Assembly (NCBI GenBank): GCA_037389465.1
Contig: JAZARR010000212.1
Location: forward strand, 5,169,001 to 5,233,000
DNA length: 64,000 nt
Source of the DNA: Baylisascaris procyonis
Taxonomy: Eukaryota; Nematoda; Chromadorea; Rhabditida; Ascarididae
Direction: 5' to 3'
Shown here in pieces: positions 11,714-22,341 of the stretch. Numbering within the stretch: the stretch's first letter is position 1; each line of letters opens with the position of its first letter. The notes under the pieces were generated by a model, which was not told the origin of the DNA, did not search any database, and saw only the letters and a program-made list of their open reading frames with translations. The position numbers and the translations under genes were made by a program.

Positions 11714-14700
11714 ATGTCGGCTATTGAAGTGAGTGGTATGAGTGCTTCAAGTACGAAGTAAGTTAATGCATATTACTATTATTTGTACTTATGTCTTTTT
11801 TTTATTGGCTTTGTTCTTAAGTTATGGGTTAATGGGAGATGGTCATCATATGTTCGAATGAAATGTTTGCAAAAATAGATAAGGCTTAAAGAATACACTC
11901 TACAAACATGCACTAATGCTGATGGGGGACAGTGAATTTAAAAAAAAAAATCTTTCTGTTTCCGCACTTGTGGAGGTCATGCGAAACTCAGAACGTCACC
12001 AGCGTCGTTGTTGTTGCTACTAAATGAAGCTTGTTAGGTGCTGGCCATAGAAAAATGTTCCCTTGTTATTATTAGCTTAATGACGATGGGTTGAGTGAAA
12101 TGAAGGAATCCGTTCCCAGTCGTCGAGAGGTCACTGCCGGAATGTTTCGGTCTTGGACACTGGTCATTTGGGTATTCCATGCATATTATTAAAAGTTGAG
12201 TTTCTGAGTAGTCAGTTAGGTGAAGCGGGGATGGAGTAGTTTCTGAGTGACGGCATGCTTTCTCTATGAACCGTGCCGTTACATAAAGTATTTCATATCC
12301 TTTACTGCTTATCCACATGGGCGCAACTACCTGCAATACTTTCTTGCTTTGCAATAGTTCCCATTATCCCACTATACGGTGGAAATTGACCGCTTATGAA
12401 CACCACATAATACAAGAGATTTGGTTTATTATGAAGATTGGTGTCTTTATCGACATATATAACGCTCCTTTTCTATTCTATTTTCATCATTAATATTGAT
12501 ATCTATACAACACAAAACAATAAAAATTTCACTGTAATTTTGCAGCTGTAATCGTGGTCACACGGGCCTCGGGTGTTGTTCCTGACGCCCCCAACACCCA
12601 GTTTGACCGCAATCGACTGCGCATCTTGGAAGAATTGGTGAAAGGTATGTATTCATTTTATTGAAAATGAACTTCATTTTTGGACAGGAAATTCTCTATT
12701 TATTTTGTCCATGAAAGCAATACATGTAGTTTTTCTTTTTGCTTTTTCTACAAAAATTCTTTCGACTAGAATTTTTATTTTTATTTCAAATATTGAGACT
12801 GCGATTATTTCCACCATTCTTGGTCTTCAAATTTGATGCTAGCATATGTATCTCATTGTTTTGAAGATTATACCACCCCCGTTGCATTTTATTTTGACAT
12901 GGCTTCGACTCCCTGATTTATTATTGTTTTACTTTATCTCCCTCTTTCTTCCCCTAACACCGATCCTCTCGCTCTTGCCGGCTACTGCATGCAAGTTATG
13001 AACGAACAGCGGTGCTAAGTCAATGAAAGTTTGTTATGGAAGTTTCTGTCGTTATCTGCGCTTGCGTAATGTGTTGCTGTGACTATAACTGCATTGCAGA
13101 TGCACTATAGGGGATTAAACCTCAGCTTCTTTGTTTTATCTGTGTTCTATCCTTTAAAATGTCTTTCAACGTAGGATCTTTTTCATCATTGTCTCCGTTA
13201 AGGCTCCTCTTAAAACTTTATCACTTCTTGGATAAAATCGCTTCAGTGTTCGAATGTCGTGATCAATGTTGTGGTTTTTTTTTAATGTGATACTCGTTTT
13301 CGATGAGTCCTTCTGAAATTCCTCAGTTATATCGATGAGAGATGCGAATATTTTTATGCTGAATGAAATCCATGCAATCGGCATTTGAATCGCTTCCCAT
13401 CCAAGTAGATTTCTTTGAACTTTGCGGCAGGTAAAGTAAGTTAGGCGATGAATAATTATGGTTTTTTTGCAGAGGTGTCATCGGAGTGGTGCTGTCATCT
13501 CGCTGACAGTGATACTCTTGCACTGTTCTTGCCCTTGCACAAGCCCGTATCCACGCTTTCCAAAGATGCATTCGTCTCTCTACTCGAGTTCTGCGAGGAC
13601 GAACTACCTGTAAAGCGTGTTCTCATCTGTGTCAGCAAAAACAACGTCACCCCCGAGGTGAGTGCATGATTTCTTTTATCAGTGTCTTTCTGACTCAGAT
13701 GTAACGAAAGTTACTGACGAAAGGTTGTATTAATTTTTGAGCATAAGTGAAGGTTTTCCTCCACTTTCAAGGGGTTGTTTTTAATTTGTATTGTTTCACC
13801 GACAAAATGTAGCTTATCGTCATTAGGTGAGCCGGCGACCCGTTTTCCTTGACACATCCCACCGTCATTTATTTACTGCTACACTCACAGGGCTTATCGC
13901 TTGTCTTGTTTAAGTTCTGGAAAGGAAATTCCCTTTATGAACTTTTTTAGCACTTTCCCGTTGTTCAACTTCTAAATTCGCTTCATTTTAACAATGCACT
14001 CATCACTCGTTTAACGTTGTGAAATGATTCTTGTTAGCAAATACAAACAGCATTTTGTTGCTATAGCACGTAGATATAGAGAAGAGGCAATATCTCCCTT
14101 TCTAATAGTCTCCGGATCGTGACCTTTTCTGGTAAACTGGGTTTTAAACCATCAAATCGAAGTTTTTTTTTGCGATTCGTTCGTTCACTTTCTCATTTCG
14201 TTTATATTTTTTGTTTTCTCTTTCTTTTATCAGTTGTTATTGTTTTTGTTTTTTTAAATTGGTTTAATCTGTAATCAAGTAGTTAAATGAAGAAACTTAT
14301 GTCGCTTAGAAAATAGCATACAGGGTAGTAGATGTCTTCATCTGTTTCAAGTGAAACATTTGACATTACCACTGTGGGCTAGGAATGAAGATGCGAGGAA
14401 AATTAACTTTTTATAAGGTGTGTTATTGCTTCCGGTTTAGCGGAACCGTCAGCCTTGAAATATATTCAAATTCCACTCTTATTGCAGGGTTGATTTGACC
14501 GTTCAAAGATGTAAACGATGTCAGAGGTTCCCGTAGGTCTTTACTGTTCCCATTCGAGCAAAAGAAAGAACTGATTTATGGGAAGTTTCATGGTGTGCTT
14601 GTATTTGCAGGTATTTTCGTGTTTCAAATATGTCGGCTTCACTCCGCTACATCCCGATCACTATCCTTCCAAGCTGGATCCGCGCACCATCTTTGCCATG

Positions 14701-14715
14701 GTTTACAATGTTTGA
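11714..14715 (+). CDS. oaz-1: Ornithine decarboxylase antizyme, expressed by +1 ribosomal frameshifting
   Basis: Antizyme binds ornithine decarboxylase monomers, sends them to the proteasome and limits polyamine uptake. Four exons: 11714-11757, 12546-12644, 13473-13657, 14611-14715. ORF1 (27 codons) starts at ATG 11714, has a second in-frame ATG at 11738, crosses intron 1 in phase 2 and ends at TGA 12583-12585, directly after TCC. Skipping T12583 gives GAC (12584) and opens ORF2: DAPNTQFDRNRL, then exon 3 with KRVLICVSKNN, then exon 4 with VFSCFKYVGFTPLHPDHYP and the terminal FAMVYNV. These are the hallmarks of the antizyme acetyltransferase-like fold, including the C-terminal Tyr region that contacts the enzyme. 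Total 143 residues, shorter than vertebrate antizymes. Polyamines are known to raise frameshifting in this family, closing a feedback loop. The possible poly(A) signal AATAAA is at 15586. All exon phases agree. Confidence 0.94.
12571..12599 (+). promoter_or_regulatory. Perfect 8-bp inverted repeat enclosing the frameshift site
   Basis: GGGTGTTG (12571-12578) and CAACACCC (12592-12599) are exact reverse complements separated by 13 nt that contain TCCTGA. In RNA this is an 8-bp stem with the shift site in the loop. Pairing is directly visible. A role in recoding or translation is inferred; known vertebrate stimulators lie only 3' of the stop. Confidence 0.75.
12580..12585 (+). promoter_or_regulatory. 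Programmed +1 frameshift site TCC TGA of antizyme
   Basis: The zero-frame stop TGA (12583-12585) follows TCC, and the conserved antizyme domain continues only in the +1 frame from GAC 12584. UCC-UGA is the canonical antizyme shift site of animals. The codons just before it encode GLGCCS, like the short Trp/Cys-Ser ending typical of antizyme ORF1. Confidence 0.93.
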
Positions 14716-17214
14716 TTGCCTTAAGAGGCATTTGTATATGCACATTGCCGCACTGCATATTGAGTCTATAGAAGGGAGAGTATGATCGTTGTCCTTTGAG
14801 AAGCCCCTTTTTGAAGTGCTTCTATGTGTTACGTGCATACGGAGTTTTTTTGGATTGCTTGAAACGCTTCGCGTAGTGTCTTTTTGATGGCTTTGTATCG
14901 TCTTCTTGTGTATGGTCCCTAAGAAGTCTGTGGTATGTCTTGCCGTTTTAACTAGTGCTTGAAACGTGTTTCTTGATTGCTCTGAAACTTGTACTAACTG
15001 GATCATGGCTGACCAAGTCGTTCATCATCTCAGTTTGGGGATAGCATAAGAAGAGTTGGGGGTCGGTGAAGGAATTTGAAGAAAGTAAAATTTAACGCTT
15101 TGTATCACCTAAAGGAAAAAATATGTAAGGCCGAAGGATAAGTCTTGAAAGATATAATCGTGCGTAATGCGATGAAATAATTCACTGACTTAGATAAATA
15201 GGCGAAATATGACGGCATAGATATTCGTGCAGTAATTTCGCACGAAATGGGAAGCGTTGTCTCTTTGCCTCACGATTGTTGAGTTGTAGTTCTGCGATAT
15301 TTAGTATAATCATGCGTTGGGATCAATTCTAGGGATGGATGATATTCATGGGACTAGGTTTTCATTTCATATCGTAGAATGGAATGAATGTTCAATTGAT
15401 GCAGTGCGGCATTTCTATTCGTTCACTTTCTTTTCTTGCTGTATTTCTGCCATCTTTCTTCTAACAGATTATTCATAGTAGTTGGAAATGTATGTTTCTC
15501 TTCTTTTTTTTTTTATATACAGGCAGTACTCACATTTATTTTGCACCTTTTCAATTGTACCGTGTGAATTATTCATGCGGTTTGCAATAAACATTTAAAA
15601 AAATTGTTTATGTTACCATTTTGCGATACGAATACGTCCACTTACGAACGTTTTGGTGTCGGAATGCAAATTTTCTGACTTTTTTCACATCCATTGCAGT
15701 GATTTCGGAGTGTATCACTTTGACTGCATGGAAAATCGGCCATATTATGCTCATGTTAGAGATGATATGGGACTGTAATTAGGTTGAGGTAATACTGGGA
15801 TATGCATGCGGAAGTAATTGTAAGGAAACGATGAGTGTTTTTTCCCGAATATGAAATTGTATCATGGTTTACAAAAATGCATCCTTATGAAGTGATAAAA
15901 CGGGAGGTAATTCGTTTTGGGTGTATAGATGTCGCATACTGTAGATTGGTGCATTTCAACGCATATTATTTAGGTGATTTTAACTGCGTTTACTAATCTC
16001 ATAAGCAATTGCACTGGTTGGTATTTACGTGTACAATTAACAACTACTGAGGGCAAGTTTTTATGGACTCAAAGATGCATTTGGGCAAGCTTGGGAAGAT
16101 TTCTTTATGCCTAATCCATAGGCTAGATAATGAACCTTCGGACATGACAGGGGTAGGCGGAATTGGTCATTCAAAGTCTCCTGTTAAACATAAGGCTGTG
16201 TTTACGTACCGCATACAAGCTTGCTTCAATTGCTTGACCAGCTGAAGACCATTGTTTGCAGAGTAGAGTTCTATGTCTCTCAAGGCATCGGTGTTTAGAT
16301 TCCTCGTTCCCATCGCAAAGTTTTCACGTCAGTGCTGATAAGCGTCACGTTAGGGTGTATTGATATGGTGATAGGGGCACAGTCGTTCTTATCGTACATC
16401 CTTCCTAACTCAAAAAAGAACTCGTCTATAGTTTTGGTTGCTAATTAAAGAAGGTTAACGGATGCGATGCATTGGTGTTCATTTATGTGGAAGTTGAACT
16501 GTGGGGATTAAGCTGTTCAAGGATGGTTTTCTTACGTGCTGAATGAGGGGATCGCTTCCACGTGATATGTTGAAGACGAGATGAGCTACCTATTCGTTGC
16601 GTCATTAAGTACACTTTTGCAGTGCTTTAAAACGTTGTTTGGCTGGAAAGTGGCAGCTAGTGGTGCCTGTCACGTAGAAAGAGATGGGTATTCATTGGTG
16701 TGGAATCGTCAGGTGGAGTTTTATCAAGAAAAATTTCTTAGAGCTCTGCGAATCCTTCTGAGTGTTTTTTTTTTTCGTCGCAGATTGGGATGCTAGTTTG
16801 TTTTTTTTTTGCCATAGAATCTTGGGTCTCTTTCCGTGTTGCATTCTGAATGCTTTTTGTTTGTTTGGAGTTCGAGGAGGTGAAGAGAGTGCCTGTGGTA
16901 ATCAAATTTTTTAATGTATTTCCTGAAACGTCTTTGCAGATTCTTTTGTTTGCGATTTTAAATATTCATGTCGAAGTTTTTCTCTAGTATTTTGGATTTG
17001 GCTTGTTTTTAAAGTTATGAATATGCACCGTAATATTTGCTAGGCTTCTTCCTCAAGTGTTGAAACTCGAAATGAGCGTATCGTTCAAATGACACTATCA
17101 TGTCTCAAAGGAAGAAGTGCATACATCATTGTTAGCAGGGGCGCGTTGAGTTCGTTGTTGTGAAACATCAAGGAATCGTTCATCACCTGGGAGGCGTGAT
17201 TGACGGCGGTACGA
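14716..17214 (+). other. Antizyme 3' UTR and intergenic DNA before TAM41
   Basis: The antizyme 3' UTR probably runs to the AATAAA at 15586-15591, about 870 bp after the stop. From there to the TAM41 start I see no exon or recognisable element, only AT-rich sequence with short T-runs. The gap is too long to suggest a nematode operon with trans-spliced downstream genes. Confidence 0.6.
15586..15591 (+). terminator. Likely antizyme polyadenylation signal AATAAA
   Basis: This canonical AATAAA lies about 870 bp past the antizyme stop and is followed within a few bases by an A-rich stretch. It is assigned by position only. Confidence 0.45.
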
Positions 17215-20200
17215 ATGCTATCAGAGGAAGATGGAGCCAATTTGAGTGCACTGCTTGAATGTGTGCCACTCGATACGGTACGCTTTGCTTTCGCATATGG
17301 ATCGGGCGCAATTGCACAATATGGGTCGCAGACAGAGGATAAGATGGTTGACTTCATCGTTGCGTCTAGCAACTCACTCACATTCCACGAAGAGAATCTG
17401 GAACGTAACCCATCCCACTACTCGATGATACGCCGTCTCGGAGCTCGTTCAATCACCAATCTACAACGTAATTTTGCTGCACGGGTGTTCTACAATACAC
17501 TTATTCGTTATAAGGTTCGATCTCTCTGGATGATGCTTTTATTTTTGCAATTGTTTTGATTGCTTAAGTTACTAATATAGAATACGCTAGAACTTATGTT
17601 TGCTCATTCTAATACGCACTGTTTAATGATAGTTGAATTCGGAAACCTTTTTTTTGTGTGATCATTTGATCGTCCTCTGAGGTAACCGAATGTCTTATAG
17701 AAAGTAATTGAAGGGGTACTGGATAAGTCGATTCGTTTATAGGGTCGCCTTCTGAAGTATGGCGTTGTTGAGTGCGATGATCTTCAGCGAGATCTTCTCG
17801 ATTGGCGGTGGCTATACCTAGCAGGAAGATTGCACAAACCGATCGTGCATATAGTTCCACCAACTGAAGCCCTCGCATCTGCCCTTCGTGAAAACCGCAC
17901 CAGTGCTGTTCAGGTGATCTCTGCTATCTCTCAAGAAAGCTTAAAACAATGTCCAGACTTGGTTGTGCTTCTCGATGTTCGGATTTGATCGCGGCCTCAG
18001 GTGAGGGCGGGAGAGGTAAGGTCGTTAGGCATATACCTTCTTTTCATTACATTTGAGAAACAGCTGGTGAGAGCGAGTTCGTCTATGACCTGCGTAATTC
18101 TTTTTCAGCTGCCACTTGAGACAGTCATGCGATTAACTAGGCGTAATGTTTAGCTCAGGTCGATGCTACCGTAAGCCTCAATGTAAACTTTGGATCGTTG
18201 AGATGATCCACTGGATTTATTGTCTTACGTGGTCTTTTCCCACCTTGCTTTATACGTTGATATAATCGGGATTACTTTTGCCATGAATGGACAACCGCTC
18301 ACCTTTCTTATCATTGTGGTTGAAGAGCTCAGTAAGAAGCCATCGGAGATCTACCAAGAAATGCAGGAAGGATATGACAGTGCGGGAAAAAGGAGGAAAG
18401 TAATGGGATTGAAACGAAATATTGAATAATACACGAAACGTTATTAGAACAAAAAAAAAAATGATAGGAATTAGGCAAAAAATCGAGCAAATAGTTAATA
18501 ATGTTTATGAAAGCCTAGTTGTGCGCCGCCTTCAAAAAATGTTTGTTTTGAAAAATAGTTTCGTTGAAAAACTTATGGCTTCGAACATTAGCTTGGAGAT
18601 TTCCTTCGATGTTGAGAGCTGCTTCATTTTATACTAGATAGTGTAACTTTATTTATTAAGAATGAAGGTGGAATTATTCATGTGTGTTGTTTAATTTGAG
18701 AAGTGTAATTACATGTGCGCATATAAGGAACTTTGCTGTTTTTTTTTCTCAGGCTGCACTTCTTCTCTTGCCGGATACTTTCAATCTGGAACAATTCTTC
18801 TCACAAATCGTTTCACTCTCCTATCATGGGGATTTTCGAATGTTCTTCGGTGAGGATAAGAAAAAAATCGAAAAAATTGTCAAGGGAAGTAGTCAATATC
18901 TGCATGATATTTATGTGCCAATTCTGGAATCGGATAATCGCACACTTGTTAGAGGCTTCCGAGTAGAACAGGTAGATTGCACGCTTTTTTTTTGTCCTTT
19001 CAGTTTCTTCCAAATGTTCCGGTTGTGTGCTTTCATATTTGCCCTGAAGAACTAGTATTTTGCTGTGCTATTTCCTTTCATCTTTACCCAGTAAACAAAT
19101 GAGAACAGCATTTTCGTACCTTTGGGCAGGCTGAGTGCAGTATGAGGCTTTCATTGATTCTTTGTTGCAGATGAAGACGGCTCTTTTCCTTGTTAGCTTG
19201 CTTCACCATTATGACGTAGGCGATTGTTGAATGCAGGTCGCATACCGTTTGCAAAGGTTATAGACTGAGTGTTGGTGTGATAGATTTAAATATAATTCGA
19301 GGGTTCTAAGAGTGCTGAAACGTTTTTTTATGAAAAAGGTTGCACTATGACGTGTTCATGAGGATACTTCCGTACTTTGTGGATCACTCATTCCTTCTTG
19401 GTTACCGTAGTGGAATCAAGAAGGCGCTTTCATTGATTATTTATTGGTAGGGAATTGCGCTTATAAGTTTCGCTAATTTTAGTTAGCAATAAATACTTAG
19501 TGAAAAATTAGACAACCTCCATATTGTCCTTTGAAAAATGGAAAGGAGGAATTGGGGAAAAACGGCATCGGTGACTATTGAGAAGTGGATGTAATTAATA
19601 GAATATTTTCTGTTGTGATAGAATACTTTTGATTGGCGCTCTGATTTGTGATTGACTCGATTCGATTCATTGCTTCATTGGCATTAGTCGGCTAAACTAA
19701 TAAAGCGTTATTGTTGAGGATCTCAGCACGGCTTCGATCTATCATCGAATGCAATTGCTACCTTGTACTGTACTTGAGCGACTTCAAAGGGTTGCAAATC
19801 GAAGAGACGCTAAGCAAAGGGATATCGGTGACAACAATTTCTTATTCGTTTTTTTTTACTTCATTTCTATGCTCGATAGTATTGTTTCATCTGATGCGAT
19901 AGCAGCATCAGCTGCTTCATTACTTCATTCTTTCTCAAAGAGAGTGGGTGAAATGTTGCAGATTAAATGAGATAGATAGGAATGAGAAAGGGAAGCAGAT
20001 CAGCGATTGAATTTACGTGTCAAGGTCGGTAATTGACTTCAATAAAGTCTGCCCTGGAACTGCGGTCGTCTTTTTTGTGGAGAGACGCGAATGGGGATCT
20101 GAAACCCCCATAGCACGCGAATAAGCAATCGTTGTAGAAAAGTACAAATATGAGTGCTGTAATGTTCAAAGTGAAACGATGGGTTCCATAATTGGCAAAA

Positions 20201-20657
20201 AAGTTGTTTTATTTTAAATTAAATGTTATAATCTTATAAGTCGCATTTACAGTAAGCTACAGTTGTAAGTAACAGTAATTTATAATGAATGTTATATATT
20301 TTCCTGATCGTTTGGAAGTGATTCCTTCCGGTTGCAGTTCACATTTGAATAACATCGTCACGAGATTATTTCTAATATTGTTTGCATATTTTCTCATCGT
20401 TAACGGGGTGTCTTCAATCATTGGCTACAAGTACAGAGTTTATTCGATAAGATAATTTTTCAGAAGAGGTGACATTCTCTCTGGCTCATCGCCTTGACGC
20501 ATCACATCAACTCGCCGATGCTATTCAGTCGATCGTTGCACCGGCAGCTCTTCAGCAAACATTCAAGAACGCACTATCAGCTGGATTCGTACGCTCAACG
20601 ATTTATTCATGTAAAAAAATTGCTAAAATGTTTAAATCGTTGCCGTTTATTCGTTGA
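17215..20657 (+). CDS. TAMM41: TAM41, mitochondrial phosphatidate cytidylyltransferase
   Basis: This matrix-side inner-membrane enzyme makes CDP-diacylglycerol from phosphatidic acid and CTP, the first committed step to cardiolipin. Exons: 17215-17514, 17743-17913, 18753-18971, 19719-19827, 20464-20657; 993 bp, 330 residues, the usual family length. Motifs in order: nucleotidyltransferase FAYGSGA (Gly-Ser-Gly at 29-31), DFIV with Asp46, HEENLERNPSHYS (58-70), KYGVVECDDL (from 105), WRWLYLAGRLHKPI, ALLLLPDTF, SLSYHGDFRMFFGED, YHRMQLLP, and the C-terminal SAGFVRSTIYSCKKIAKM. ATG 17215 is chosen because it lies just before the conserved block; an in-frame TTG 15 bases upstream is less likely. 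There is no cleavable-looking presequence, which is not unusual here. Exon 4 uses the weak acceptor TTGTTGAG, chosen because only it keeps phase and the conserved spacing. Confidence 0.93.
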
Positions 20658-21474
20658 ACACTCATATGATCGTCGATGTTTAGTTGTTTCCACTCTCGGT
20701 GTTTGTTGTAATCTCGGTAAAACTAACTCAACTCTATTGTTACTGAAGAAATTTACAAGGCGATTAACGAGAAAAATACAAAAATTAAGATGGTAATGCT
20801 CAATGAGTATCAACAGTGCATTTTAGAGATGATTCAGCAAATCTATACATACCTGACTATGGAAGAATAAGTTTGCAGGAGATTACCAAACATACATGAC
20901 GTCATGGGTACTCATTGATTACATTCAGCTATCCCTATACCTTTGTCGTTATCTACTGCCAAGTTCTCGTTATATCCACCTACTTCTATTTGGCACCCAT
21001 TAAATTCACCTATCTCTATCGCATGCTCATCATGGCCACTATGTGTTTTAAATATTCAGCATACCTACCTGCCTCTTTTCGACATCCAGCATACTTGTTT
21101 ATTTCTAATTAATACTGATCTTACCTGTTGGAAGAGCTGAATGTTCGCCTATCACTCTCATCTAGTGAAAAACTATTAAACGAATAGGAGTGCCGAATGC
21201 ACGTGTCTTCTGCACATCGTTCACGGAACAATTCAGAACATAGGAATTTCAACATCGTGTGAATGAATATAAAATAGCGATCCGTTAGCGGCGAATGGGA
21301 ATCCGACATTTCAGCAACAATTTTTTGTGTCGATGTTGTGCCTGCTGAGAATTCATCGATATGAAGGTATGTGAATAAACGCGTTGGCATGATTTTTAAT
21401 GCGTTGGCATGGTCGCATTCTATAATTTCTCAAAAACCACGATGTTGCGCCCGAAAGTAGTTATTGCAATATAG
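20658..21474 (+). other. Intergenic DNA between TAM41 and the reverse-transcriptase ORF
   Basis: Nothing here encodes a recognisable protein. An 11-bp direct repeat GCGTTGGCATG occurs at 21381 and 21401, shortly before the open frame. It could be a trace of insertion, or chance. Confidence 0.5.
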
Positions 21475-22341
21475 CAGGTCAAAGAAGTCACAGCTAATTA
21501 TTACTACAGGATAAATAATTCTTATGACATTTTGGATGTAATTAATAAATATAGTAAACATATAAAAATGGTTTTTGCTGTCGATTTCTCCACTTTGTTT
21601 ACGGCACTATCACACGATGTTATCATTGCAGCAATGGATCATTTAATACATGTGTGCTTTGAAAATTCTAGAAAAGCCTACATCAAAGTATGTGGTGATA
21701 AAACATTGTTTTACACAGACAATTACGATTTCAACGGGCATTCGCTTGCCTTGAATAGGGCACAAATCATGGAAATAATTAAATTTATAGTTAGTGAAAA
21801 TGATGTTATTTTTGTCAGGTTCATTTTTAGACAAAGTAAAGGAGTGCCCATGGAGGGAAATGCGAATCCCGATATAGCTGATCTCACCTTGTCCATTATG
21901 GAGTATAAATATGCCAAAATTTCACGTCTTAACACTATTTGTTGTAGGTACGTTGATGATCTTCTTATATTCAACATCGAACAATTTCAGAACATTGCTG
22001 AATTAATTTATGGACACTCACTACAGGTTGAGATTACATACGAGGTTAACACAGCTAATTTTATGGACTTAAATGTACATATTACCTCTAATGGTGTAAT
22101 TTCAAGTGTATATGATAAACTGGACCAATTTAGTTTCTCAGTTAATAAATACACTCAATTTGACAATAACATTCCACTTTTTATACACAAAAACCTAATA
22201 GTCTCTCAAATCTTTAGATTTAGTAAACTGTGCTCATTTAAGGCCGATTTCATTAATAAATGTGAAGGATTGCTTAAAAACTATAAGGACAAAGGTCTTA
22301 GTGCTATTCTAATAGAAAAATGTTTAGATAGCTTTAATTAG
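21475..22341 (+). mobile_element. Reverse-transcriptase domain ORF, Penelope-like-element related
   Basis: The frame is open from 21475 to TAA/TAG-type stop at 22339-22341 (about 288 codons); the first in-frame ATG is internal. It carries reverse-transcriptase motif A (VFAVDFSTLFTALSH, Asp codon 21583-21585), motif B (RQSKGVPMEGNANPDIADL) and motif C (CRYVDDLLIFN, Asp pair 21955-21960). After these come FMDLNVHI, VYDKLDQFSF, NNIP and SQIFRFSKLC in the order typical of the Penelope-like and related metazoan RT family. Oddities: Glu follows VPM where the family has Gly, no endonuclease (GIY-YIG), LTR or terminal repeat is visible nearby, and no N-terminal part is found. A CAG precedes 21478, so splicing from an upstream exon is possible. 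It is either a recent truncated insertion or a retained RT gene. The RT family is clear; the clade is inferred. Confidence 0.82.

Noticed and set aside
14647..15006. 119-codon minus-strand frame overlapping the last antizyme exon
   Set aside because: It is antisense to a conserved exon and has no family resemblance; shadow frame.
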